Source: Gracilaria domingensis
Lineage: Eukaryota > Rhodophyta > Florideophyceae > Gracilariales > Gracilariaceae
DNA: 64,000 bases
Assembly (NCBI GenBank): GCA_022539475.1
Contig: VCMS01000064.1
Span: 1-64,000, forward strand
Direction of reading: 5' to 3'
A model generated the notes under the pieces. That model did no database searches. It had not been told where the DNA came from and saw only the letters and a list, made by a program, of their open reading frames with translations. Both the position numbers and the translations under genes were made by a program. This document shows, one piece after another, positions 19,819 through 29,599 of the stretch; the first letter of the stretch is position 1; each line of letters starts with the position of its first letter.

Positions 19819-22800
19819 ATGAATCGCCGACTAGTCTCCAGCACCAGGCGTTATGCGAGCACAGCACCGAAATCTCCCGAAAAGCGCTCACTTGACCGCG
19901 GACCGCTCGAACCGGACTTAGAACGAAACCCACTTCCCGCGCATTTGAGTCTTACAGACCGCAAACCACCCGATATCAAAACCAGAACAACGGCTCACAA
20001 CAACATCAATCCTGCATCAAACATGCAGACAATTGATATCAGCGAGGACCCGCCTAATACAGACGAAGATATCATCCTTCTCCAACAGCAGCTATGGGAG
20101 ACACATTATGCAATAGACTCACAACGAACACAGCCAGATCGCTTTTTAGGCGCTTGCATAGACTCAGGAGCCAGTAAGTCCGTCATCGGCAATCAAGAAG
20201 CGCATTTTTATTGTGAATCCTCACAGCATCCGATACAGCTTAATAGCTCGACACAACGCTTCAAATTTGGAGGGCACATTAAGAACTCACTCGGAACAGT
20301 CAGAATAGATATGCCTTTGCCGGACGGATCATTTTTGTCATTCCATGTCGATATTGTTGACGCCCCAGTACCACTATTGATTGGATTGGACATCGACGAA
20401 CGTGAGCATTTCATACTTGATATGAAGCTCCGCCGACTAATGTGTGGCAACAAACAATGGAGCATTCAACTCGCCAAGAAGAATGGCCACGTCTTTATCG
20501 AATGGGATCCGAGCCAGCCCAATTCGATACTACACTCCGCAGTTTCGGAGTATACCGAGAAGGAGCTCAGAAAGATGCACCTTAACTTCTTCCATCCGCA
20601 AACCGAGAAGCTCCTGAATCTCCTCAAGCGCGCAACCCCTGACCGGATCACGCCTGCGACACGGAGACTACTGCAGACAATCGTTGACAATTGCAGAACT
20701 TGTCAGACGTATCGCACAAAACCACTCAGGTTCAGAGTGAGCATACCCCCAGAATCCATCGTGTTCAACAATCAAATCTCGCTCGATCTGATGTACCTAC
20801 ACGATAATGGGAAGAAGCTCCCGGTACTGCATGTCGTTGATATGGAGACAGGATTCTCTAACGCTAAATTCCTAAACGGCGAATCTGCAGTCGTGGTGTG
20901 GAAGGCATTCTTATCCTGTTGTCTCACGCTATACATTGGGGCTCCCAACAAACAGCGAGCTGACCAGGGTAGCATATTCACTTCGGAAGCTTGGAAAAGG
21001 CTTTCCGAAAACCTCGGAATCGAGCTCATCCTGTCTGGTACGGAGAGCCACAACAGTTTGGGCATCGGTGAGAGGTACCACGCACCGTTGCGACGTACGT
21101 TCCAGAAGATCAGCCTGGAATATCCCACAATGGAGAAGGAAGTACGCCTCAGCCTCGCCGTAAAGGCCATTAATGACACCATGGGGCCAAACGGACTGGT
21201 ACCTTCGCTTCTCGTGTTTGGTACACTACCATGGCTAAACGGTGGTACATCTTCATTACCCGACCAACGGCAGCGGCTTAATGCTTTGGAACTAGCCCGC
21301 AAAGAATACACGAGTATTGTTGCGAAGCTCAGGATCCTCGAAGCACTGCGAGCGAGAGTGCCTCCCGCCGCGCACTTCGACATCAAGCCGGGTGACTTCA
21401 TCCGCATCTACCGGGAGAAGCAGAAGAAGTTCACTGGTCCGCACAAGGTAATTCATTTGGATGGAAAGCACGTTCACGCAGAAGTTAACGGAAACACATC
21501 CAAATTCAACCTATCCCAGTGCATCCCCACCTCGCACTACTCCGACAAGGAGCTCCTCGAGCAATTCAGAGCTCAATTTGAACAGTTTAAGAGCGAAGAG
21601 GAACCAGGTCCTCGTCCCACACCAACCATCTTGGTTACCGAACAACTTCAGCCCTACAACGCACGATGCACCATGCAACAGTTCATACCCGCGAGGAAGA
21701 AGGAGATTGACGGATTAACAGCGAGAGGAACCTGGACTGTCACCACACGCACCGCCGCCGAAGCCGAATGCACCAAGACAGGTGAAGCTCCGAACATTCT
21801 CGGATCAAGATGGGTATACGTCATCAAGAACGCGGAAACTTCTTCTCCTATCTACAAAGCACGTCTGATAGCGCAGGGGCACACAGATAGAATGAAGGGT
21901 GTCATTGTCCATGAGCAACGCTCGCTCATGATACAATCTATACGGTTTATAACATGCATTTCGCGAATGTTCAACTTCCGTATCTGGTCACGGGACATAA
22001 CCATGGCATACATCCAGTCAGAACAACGCATTGATAGACTAATATATCTCCGCCCACCTCCCGAAATGAACCTCCCAAATGATAGCTTATTGAAGTTGAA
22101 CCGTACCCTATATGGATTAACTGAAGCCGGTGATCATTGGAATCAGACCTTTACTGCGCATACACTGAATGACCTCAAGATGGAACGAGCGGAGAGCGAT
22201 CAGTCACTCTACGTTAAGAAGAATGGGGATGAAAAGTTGAATGGTGTAATGGGGACCTATGTAGATGATTGTCTTCAAACCGGAAACAAGCAGTTTGAAG
22301 CACTAACGGACACGACAGCGGAGAAGTTTGACTGCAAGCCGAAACAGTACGATTCCTTCCTTTATGCCGGGATGCATATTGACACCAAACCGACTCACAT
22401 CGAAATGCACCAACGTCCACAGATAGAGAAGCTTGTGGAGCTACCCAAACGCACCAACTACACCACGTTCAAGTCAACTCTGATGAAGGTCAACTGGGTA
22501 ATACACTCGCGCCCTGACATCGCCTGCAACACATCCCAATTGGCACAAGTCACGGAGACAGTTTTCAACAGCGAGCATATCACCAAGCTCAACAACATGG
22601 TTAAACACCTGAAGAATACCACCGAATTAAGCATCAGACACGTGAACATCGACCCAAACACATGCTATCTTAGAGTCTACTCAGATGGATCCTTCGCCAA
22701 TAATGCGGACCTTTCCTCTCAACTTGGCTACATTATCACGCTATGTGACCACCTGGGAAATTGCAACATACTGAGCTATCGCTCTTACAAGAGCAAACGA

Positions 22801-23217
22801 ATTGTTCGCTCCGTATTAGGCGCAGAGATATATGCCTTCGCCGATGCCTTTGATGCCGCATATATCATCAAGAAGGATTTAAAGAATTGTTTAGGAAGGG
22901 AAATACGGTTGTGTTTATTAACAGACAGCCAAAGTATATTCGATACTATCACCAAGGCTACCTACACGAGGGAGAAACGACTCATGATCGATATAAGCGC
23001 TGCACGACAAGCCTACAACCGCGAAGAAATATCGGACATTGGGCACATTGACCGCGATCATAACCCCGCCGATGGGCTTACGAAGCCGAAACCATGCCGC
23101 GCGCTAACTATCCTACTGCGCACGAATAAAGTCAACCATCCCATTCGTCAATGGGTGATACGACAAAACGGCACGGTCTTCAACGTGAAGTCAAATGAAG
23201 AAAAGAAGAAGGAGTGA
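19819..23217 (+). CDS. Copia Pol polyprotein (PR-IN-RT-RH)
   Basis: 1132 residues, uninterrupted. Domains in copia order: aspartic protease with D115-SGA; integrase zinc module (H254, H260, C292, C295); integrase core with D323, D382 and E418 (35 residues between the last two); reverse transcriptase with conserved D726 and YVDD (D816, D817); RNase H with D956, E1003 and D1036. Integrase before reverse transcriptase defines Ty1/copia. The segment KARLIAQGHTDRMKGVIVHE resembles copia clades known from fungi and algae more than the classic plant lineages, judged by eye only. It supplies proteolysis, cDNA synthesis and integration for the element. Confidence 0.93.
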   Translation: MNRRLVSSTRRYASTAPKSPEKRSLDRGPLEPDLERNPLPAHLSLTDRKPPDIKTRTTAHNNINPASNMQTIDISEDPPNTDEDIILLQQQLWETHYAIDSQRTQPDRFLGACIDSGASKSVIGNQEAHFYCESSQHPIQLNSSTQRFKFGGHIKNSLGTVRIDMPLPDGSFLSFHVDIVDAPVPLLIGLDIDEREHFILDMKLRRLMCGNKQWSIQLAKKNGHVFIEWDPSQPNSILHSAVSEYTEKELRKMHLNFFHPQTEKLLNLLKRATPDRITPATRRLLQTIVDNCRTCQTYRTKPLRFRVSIPPESIVFNNQISLDLMYLHDNGKKLPVLHVVDMETGFSNAKFLNGESAVVVWKAFLSCCLTLYIGAPNKQRADQGSIFTSEAWKRLSENLGIELILSGTESHNSLGIGERYHAPLRRTFQKISLEYPTMEKEVRLSLAVKAINDTMGPNGLVPSLLVFGTLPWLNGGTSSLPDQRQRLNALELARKEYTSIVAKLRILEALRARVPPAAHFDIKPGDFIRIYREKQKKFTGPHKVIHLDGKHVHAEVNGNTSKFNLSQCIPTSHYSDKELLEQFRAQFEQFKSEEEPGPRPTPTILVTEQLQPYNARCTMQQFIPARKKEIDGLTARGTWTVTTRTAAEAECTKTGEAPNILGSRWVYVIKNAETSSPIYKARLIAQGHTDRMKGVIVHEQRSLMIQSIRFITCISRMFNFRIWSRDITMAYIQSEQRIDRLIYLRPPPEMNLPNDSLLKLNRTLYGLTEAGDHWNQTFTAHTLNDLKMERAESDQSLYVKKNGDEKLNGVMGTYVDDCLQTGNKQFEALTDTTAEKFDCKPKQYDSFLYAGMHIDTKPTHIEMHQRPQIEKLVELPKRTNYTTFKSTLMKVNWVIHSRPDIACNTSQLAQVTETVFNSEHITKLNNMVKHLKNTTELSIRHVNIDPNTCYLRVYSDGSFANNADLSSQLGYIITLCDHLGNCNILSYRSYKSKRIVRSVLGAEIYAFADAFDAAYIIKKDLKNCLGREIRLCLLTDSQSIFDTITKATYTREKRLMIDISAARQAYNREEISDIGHIDRDHNPADGLTKPKPCRALTILLRTNKVNHPIRQWVIRQNGTVFNVKSNEEKKKE

Positions 23218-23233
23218 GGTGCAACACACATCC

Positions 23234-23249
23234 GAAAGAGAAGGAAGAG
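23234..23249 (+). other. Polypurine tract of the copia element
   Basis: A 16-nt all-purine run GAAAGAGAAGGAAGAG lies four bases before the 3' LTR, the expected place for the plus-strand primer. Confidence 0.75.
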
Positions 23250-23253
23250 CCAG

Positions 23254-23511
23254 TGATGGCGATCAGCTCTACAGCTGGCAATCCGACTGACATATCCGAC
23301 CGATTGCCCTCCGATGCATATCGGGGTTCGGCACCTCCCCTGAAGCATTCAGCTTCCGCTCCCTACTTAACAGGCGACTAGCGCCACCACAGTAAACGAG
23401 CTCCGGCCTCAGCATTCCTGACATTCCTGACATACCTGACATACTCACCCGGCTTCCACGCGCCTTACCTCTCTGCGAGCTAGCAGCCAGCATTCCACTA
23501 GGAGACCATCA
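23254..23511 (+). repeat. 3' LTR of the copia element
   Basis: 258 bp. It is the 5' LTR sequence plus one extra 9-bp unit, giving a short run of near-repeats CATTCCTGA and CATACCTGA. It is followed by the CATGC target duplication. Confidence 0.9.
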
Positions 23512-23516
23512 CATGC

Positions 23517-24270
23517 ACAGGCGCGCGCGATGCTATGCGCCGTTGCCAGCGTGCCAAGCGCCACGTGGTCCACGCCTGTGGGTAGCCGATTGGGTATACA
23601 GTATTGCCCGTAGAGACGCGGCCTGGCACAATCAAAAAATCCTAAGTATTTTGATGTGCCGCGCACCCCAAATCGGGCATTGCGAGCGGCTGAAACCCCC
23701 GCGTTTCCGAGCTACGGGCATAACAAAGAATCGGCGTTTTTGACCCCATCTGGGAAGGTAATTTCCGGCGCGAATTTTTTGATTCGCCTTGCAAGTAACC
23801 TTCTGGGAAATTCGCCGATTCTGGCCTATTCACCTATCGAGGACATACTTTTCTGGCCGCCGCGCGTACTGTGCACCGCGCCGCCTTGCTGGCACGTGCC
23901 GCGCGCATGCGCGCAGCACCGTGCACGCGCGCAGCACCGTGCACGCGCGCGCGTGCTACCAACGTCGCTCCGGCTCACCCGGCAGGGAAGTCTTGAGGCT
24001 TGGAGTCCAAGCGCACTCCAAGAAGGAGAGGGGACCCAAGCAGGGCTCAATTCACGCCATGAGGGCCGTGCCGCACGCTGTGCACCCCGCACGCACCACC
24101 AAAGTTCACGCGCTGGCCCTCGAGAGGGATGATCGCAGCGCAAACGCGCCGCGACCACGCGTCCTGCAAAAAAAGCAAAAATGGAGAAGCTGAAGCTCTT
24201 TATTGACTCAAGCGAGCTGAAGCGCGCCACGCATTCCCGCCACGGGTACGACGGCCACGACGGACCGCAC
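23517..24270. other. GC-rich flank with CG-alternating 18-bp repeats
   Basis: No gene is supported. An 18-bp unit (GCGCAGCACCGTGCACGC) occurs twice in tandem at 23911-23946, followed by an alternating CG run near 23945, a composition prone to Z-form DNA. This is probably the continuation of the chromovirus 3' region interrupted by the copia element. Confidence 0.45.
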
Positions 24271-26221
24271 CCCCTGGGCCGTTCAAGTCCCACTCGGAGG
24301 GTGCGAAAGAGGACTCATCCATATGTGACGAGGACAGTGAGAAAAGCCCAACGGGACCATCGCCACCACGGAGCCAGGGACGCATCTAGAATGCCCCTTG
24401 TTAGGTTCATGCGCGATGATGAGACGACCCGTACCGGGGTCAACAGCCGTTGGGACCGGCAAACGATACGACCCATCCGGGACATGTGAGCAGTCCTTCG
24501 ACCGTCAGTAGCTCGGGGCTGGGCGACTGTGATTCGTAGCTCTCAACAGGGTCAATGAAAGTTGTTTCTCGATCCAACGCGATTCGTTTCGAAGCGCAGC
24601 GCCCCCATGGGATGTCATCGCGCGGTGCGTACAGAAGCTGAACGCCTCCCACTCGGACATGTGGCCCCTTAGGAGAACGGTTTCAGAGCCTCTCTCTCTC
24701 ACGTTGTACCCCCACGGGAAGGAAATCATACCCATTGGGAAGCAACGTTTGCCGTCTACGCCGAGTGTTTCGGTACAGTGTGTATTCGGAAAGAACCCTA
24801 CGGGAGGATACAGGAGCAAACTGAAGCACCCGGAGAGGGATGCCGATGAGTGAAAAGGACCCAGGTGGGATTCAAAGTCTCGCTGCATCGGGGCGTCTCT
24901 ACCGTACCTTCGGTGACCTGACAGGAAAGTACTGAGCCTCGTAACGCGGTGTGCGCCTACTAGCTCCTCGTCGGAAGGACAGTCTGCTACACATCTAAGG
25001 GCTCTATTCGTGACTCCGTCCATGGCGTATCACCCCTCTGGGACTTCTGAGGATAGTTAGAACCTGCTCTTGCACACTTGGCATCGCTGGACCCCGCGTG
25101 GGAATCTGGCATTATGGAGCAACCGCGAACCTTGTTTCGGTCGTAGTTTGCCCAACCGGGATCCAGATTGTTCTGGAATTTGTTTCTGGTTTGCTTATCA
25201 GACTGTCGACCCAAACGGGATTTTTCCGCACTGAGGCTCCCCGTGTCGCATCGCTTGCGCGCGCTTCGCAGAAATTGTAGGAATCGAAACTCGAGCAATC
25301 CTTGGCGCCTGTCGCCGGTTCTTAATTCGGTCGGATTGCCCACTACGGGACTGCTGTCATCTCAACCTTGCTGTTTCGCGGTCGCAGTCGTTCGTGGCCC
25401 TCTCGGGATTTCTTCGTTTGTTAATTTGTCTCACGCAGTGACCTCAACCCCTTGGGAAGCCCCTTCGCTCGCTGAGGAGCAGTGGTCGCTCAACGGGCGA
25501 CATATTCGCCCATAGGGACTCCGGCGGTTTGCAAATTACGAAGCGCGCTGCCAATGGTCGTGGTACCCCAACCGGGAATTCAGCGATACGCCGCACATTT
25601 CCGCAGCCTGTGAGGGAATCGACGGCGCTACCCTTGGGCATGAACGTTCCCATTGGGGAAGGTCCGTTCGAGTTCTCTGGCCAACCCAATGGGACTTCTT
25701 CGATCTGAGGCAACCGCGCCCCCTGGGTACTGCGGAGCTCCAATGACCGGCTCTTGGCTGTGTCAACCAGCCGCAGTGCTCGTGTGCTCGTTCGTCACCC
25801 AATCGGGAATTCGAGGGAACGCAGGGCGGGGTTCACCGTGTTGCACGCTGCATTGGTTGTGCTCCCATCACGGGCACTTCGCGTTGCTCTCCCGCGCGTT
25901 GCGTCGCATAAGATGGTCACCCAAATGGGATCTTGGTGGACTGGAAATCGTTTTTCAGTGAGAACCGCAATCGCGGTCGCTCCCCGAATGGGAATGTTAG
26001 GCCAGCCTCGGGACGGGGCCAGGCCTAAGAAGGGGAGTCTGTAGTGCAGTGGGAGGCACCGCCCTGACGGGTGCATAGTATTAGTTTATTTAGTTAGTGT
26101 GCACAGGGTGCACCTCGGGGCCCCACACGTGTAGGGTTGTGACAGTTGTCGTGTCGCCCTTCGGGACCCCCCTTATATGTAGATAGTTTATTATTTTCGA
26201 CACGTGGCCTGTGCCCGTGGG
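24271..26221. repeat. Array of CCC-N2-5-GGG(A) dyads at about 60-bp intervals
   Basis: About 27 copies of a short dyad of the type CCCAATGGGA, CCCAACCGGGA or CCCTACGGGA are spread through 1.95 kb. Runs show exact 59-bp spacing (starts 25033, 25092, 25151, 25210; also 25339 to 25398). Other intervals are mostly 50-66 bp. The DNA between dyads is not visibly repeated. No coding frame spans it, and 59 is not a multiple of three. It sits between the chromovirus/copia nest and a hAT relic. Its role is unknown. Confidence 0.7.
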
Positions 26222-26366
26222 AGGTGCACTTAAGCATCTCCCACCTTGCAGAGCTCAACGTGGTAAACCTCAAGCACCCCCTAGCCCATTCTTTCATCGT
26301 CTAGTTTCCCACAAGGGTCATCCTACCGTCACTACCGGTGCTGCGCGCCTATCTCGCGCCCCGTTC

Positions 26367-27854
26367 TTAGCGTCCGTTGAGTGCTTCTTCGTCCCCGCTT
26401 GGGTGCTGCGCAATTTGTTCCTTTATCAGGGCATAGTACGTTGTCACGGCCTGTGGCTGTACTACATTCTGGAACACTGGTTTACCTCGATGAAACGAAT
26501 GTATCATCCCCTCAGAGCTTGCGAAGCCTGTCGCAGCCATCTTCATCGGTAGCACAGCGGTCGTAATCGGCAGAACTCTCCGGTATGTGTCGAACTCTCG
26601 GTTTTGCGTGGTGTATCCTCTGTTCCGCAATTCGCTGTTATACTGGTCTTTGAGTTGTTTATAGCGGAAGTAAAGCTTTGAATGCTTTCGCAAGTCGCTC
26701 ACAACTCCTGAGACCGTACCAATTATATCACTGACCCACTGCAACTCACCCAAATCCTGCATCAACAAATTCGCGACGTGCGTTTGGTCCTGACTAGGAA
26801 TTAGATGGTTATGATTCTTCGCGAGTTCTTCCTTCGCTTTAACACACGAGCTGGTGTTGTCGCTCACGACTCCGCTGATACGAGTCATCTCACCGAACTG
26901 CTGGAACACCGAATCAACAATGTTGGCGTATAAGGATGCATTGCAGCTAGCAGACCCCGTATATATTGAGCGAAGAAAATAAGTCGTTCGGGACTTATTT
27001 ATACCTGTGATCGTGATCAGCACGTTCACAACATTCTCAGAACTAGCGTCCGTCCAGCCATCAAATATGAGCGTTCCATAAGATTGCCGTAATAAAGACG
27101 TTATTGCACACTTGACCTCCTTCAACTGTCTCTCGTATTATCCATCCACATTCTTGCCTGCCAGTCGCGCAATGGTAGGTACGTAGTCCACGAAAGCTGG
27201 ATTCAAAAGCTTGACAATCTCTACAAGTTCGTTCTCCTGCTGCTTTCTGCTCAATATGCTGAATGGAAGCATATGGTGCACAGCCAAACGCGTAAAGAGG
27301 TCGTGCAACTTTGAAACTTTCTTGTCAAACTCTTCCTTGATATTCCCGATTTTCTGCCTCTTACCATCATCCTCCGTTATTCCCCCATCTGACAGCCCTC
27401 GTTTGTTGAGTGCAGTGGGATTGGAAGCGAATTGTTGTTTATCGGGTGTAATGGGCACACCAAAGCAATCTGAGGAAGACCCCAACTCTTGGTATGCTCT
27501 CAACAGCGAAGGAGACTTCAAAAGTCGTTGTAGTGTTCCGGGCGATGTAAAAGGGCATTGTTGAAGGTGTTGTCCTAATTGCGTAGCATTTTGGGTAGCT
27601 GCACGCGTTTGCCAACCACATCCATTGCATGTGTTGAGTAGATTGTCGCTAGATACCACGCTATCATTATCAGGCTGCAAAGAAAAACATTCGGTAGGCC
27701 ACCAGCTTCTTTTCCGTCCCACCTTTCGAGATGTAGGGGAACCTGTCTGATTCGAAGTTATGTTGTGTTCTGCTGACATACTACAGACAACGGTACCATC
27801 AAGATAACTTTGTATGGAAGTGCAATAGAGAAAATGATACAGCAGTTTCTTCAC
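26367..27854 (-). pseudogene. hAT transposase gene with one in-frame stop, C-terminus lost
   Basis: Two frames in the same register (27138-27854 and 26367-27125) are separated by a single TAA at 27138-27140. The first carries a BED-type finger (C-X2-C ... H-X4-C around NTCNGCGWQTR to HLQQC) and a helical block HHMLPFSILSRKQQENELVE, as in DUF659/hAT proteins. The second has the RNase H-fold start IFDGWTDASSENVVNVL and the SDNTSSCVKAKEEL segment. It stops at 26367 before the expected hAT dimerisation region. No ATG heads the frame. It is therefore a dead hAT copy, its 3' part probably replaced by the dyad-array DNA. Confidence 0.7.
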
Positions 27855-27879
27855 TTGTGCACAGATAACTTGACATCAG

Positions 27880-27985
27880 GAGCTCCAGAGAGTAAAAGAG
27901 TAGAATGGGCGTTTGCGGAAATCGGTTACGAAGAGCTCCAGAGAGTCAATGAGTAGACTGGGTGTTTGCGCACACTAATTTCCAG
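27880..27985. repeat. Two-copy 53-bp tandem repeat
   Basis: GAGCTCCAGAGAGT followed by a GAGTAGA-like and a GGGCGTTTGCGG-like segment starts at 27880 and again at 27933. It lies just outside the 5' end of the hAT frame and may be a subterminal repeat of that element. Confidence 0.5.
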
Positions 27986-28604
27986 AAACGGGCAAAAGAC
28001 GAACGCCGCAATCTACCGCGCGAGCACCGCCCGACGTACTGAGAAAAAGCCACGATCGCAAGCACCGAAGTGCAAACAACTGTAACCTGGAACAAACAAA
28101 CCAACGACGCGAGCACGCAATTGTCTCTTTTGCGCGCACAAAGCGACAGACAAGGACAGCGGCAGCGGAAATGTATCTTTGAAAGCAGGGTGCACGGAAT
28201 GGTGTGTTTGAGAAGATCGTTTGGTAGCAGAGTGTGAGGCAAAAGAGAATTAGTGAAGGTGGTGTGCTACTGTGTGATGGGTGTTGAATCGAACAATGGA
28301 ATCGAAAGAGTAGCGGTACACTCTAATGGAGGGGCGCGTTTTGGGGCGCAAATCTGCGATGCACAGTATCCTTAAAGGACCATGTGGCAAGTTGTCCACC
28401 ACTGCATCTTACAAGCAGCAAGTACGTGTAGCAAGTTGCAAGTTGTTGTACTGTCTGCATTTCTTTGTAAGAGCAATGACATACCTTGTAACTTATGAAG
28501 CTCATGTTTGTGTTCAAGGGGCGTTTTTGGATTGAGTTTAACACGTTGAATAGTATTGAGCGTGTAACAACTGGGTCTCTTTGTGGAACCGACGACGAGC
28601 TGAG
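27986..28604. other. Spacer, no gene seen
   Basis: Only short frames under 100 codons on either strand, without recognisable motifs. Near 28400-28450 there are several AGCAAGT/GCAAGTTG micro-repeats. Confidence 0.4.
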
Positions 28605-29393
28605 TTAAAAGTTTTCTAGAAAGTTTTGTTCGACGCCTATAAATTTATTGAAGGTGTGTAACACTGGCACGCGTAGGACCCGAATTAGCTCCACCGTTTC
28701 TATAAATGAAGAGAGGAGAGAGTTACGACGCATAATAGTTTGGCGAACATCTGCCTGAATCGCAGTCTCGGTTCCTCTATCCGCAGAGATACCATGTTCC
28801 TTAGATTGGGGCACCGACGGTACATCCTTGCCATTGATGTCCACAGCTTGCGGTTCACAACCTGACAGTCGGCGTCCTACTGTGCGCAAAGGCTTGCCGA
28901 TCCCTTCCTTGCTCCCCAAAGTGAACACATTGGCGTTCACGGTCACATTCTCTGAACTACGCCGAGCGTTTTCGTTCCCGTTTCGTCTGGGAACATGCGC
29001 CGACGGTGTCACATCAGTACTAGCGACAGCCTGAACAGGTTCGGGTGATATGTAGGGCGCTTCCTCAGATTTCAAGATCTCGAGGTTAGATTCAGCAGTG
29101 CCTTTCTTGTAATTGGGGTGAGCTGCAGGCGAAATGTGGCCGGACTCGACTAGGTCAGTGGCAGGAATGGGCTTTATTATACAGTCACTAGGCCATGTCA
29201 CCTTCGCTGAGCTCCGCCCCTGCGGGCGTTCAGAGACAACTTCCGATTCATTCCCGCGGTCGATTTCAATAGGGATTGGATCAGGGGATGGGTGCCCGTC
29301 TCCACTAGCCGGAACGTCGGTGTCAAATACCTCATATTGTAGGCAAAGGTTTGAAACGTGCAAAATCTTTTCTGAATATATTGAACGTTCCAA
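28605..29393 (-). CDS. Hypothetical Ser/Pro/Glu-rich reading frame
   Basis: A 262-codon open frame without an ATG at its head. The text is hydrophilic and low in hydrophobic residues; the only helical-looking part is the end (SSFIETVELIRVLRVPVLHTFNKF). I recognise no domain. Other minus-strand frames at 29198-29571 overlap its beginning and could be upstream exons. It lies head to head with the BED/hAT gene starting at 29600, so it might be a second gene of that element. Weakly supported. Confidence 0.25.
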   Translation of the reverse strand: MERSIYSEKILHVSNLCLQYEVFDTDVPASGDGHPSPDPIPIEIDRGNESEVVSERPQGRSSAKVTWPSDCIIKPIPATDLVESGHISPAAHPNYKKGTAESNLEILKSEEAPYISPEPVQAVASTDVTPSAHVPRRNGNENARRSSENVTVNANVFTLGSKEGIGKPLRTVGRRLSGCEPQAVDINGKDVPSVPQSKEHGISADRGTETAIQADVRQTIMRRNSLLSSFIETVELIRVLRVPVLHTFNKFIGVEQNFLENF

Positions 29394-29599
29394 ACCCCCA
29401 AAAACAATCCAATGAGACGTTTCTTACGTGTGACACGTATAATAACATGTCCACGTATTCTGGGAAAATCATTCCTACCAGCTCGTTCCATCGCCTTTTG
29501 TTCCAAACAAAGATCAACTCCACTGCACTTATCATCAGCAGTCCATGGCCCCAAAGCATTTTCGCTTGCACATTCTGTCCATATCTACGTTATTGAGAA

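Larger units (their letters stand above)
17475..23511 (+). mobile_element. Complete Ty1/copia LTR retrotransposon
   Basis: Two nearly identical LTRs (249 and 258 bp) bound intact gag and pol frames. Both ends carry TGATGG..CCATCA, and a perfect 5-bp target duplication CATGC flanks the element (17470-17474 and 23512-23516). A polypurine stretch precedes the 3' LTR. Apart from one 9-bp indel the LTRs differ at only about three positions, so insertion was recent. All catalytic residues are visible, so the copy could be active. I did not find an obvious tRNA primer site directly after the 5' LTR. It is inserted into older chromovirus-associated DNA. Confidence 0.92.

Noticed and set aside
24271-26221. 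CRISPR array
   Set aside because: The repeats are only 8-12 bp, vary in sequence and spacer length, and the setting is a eukaryotic retrotransposon nest without cas genes.
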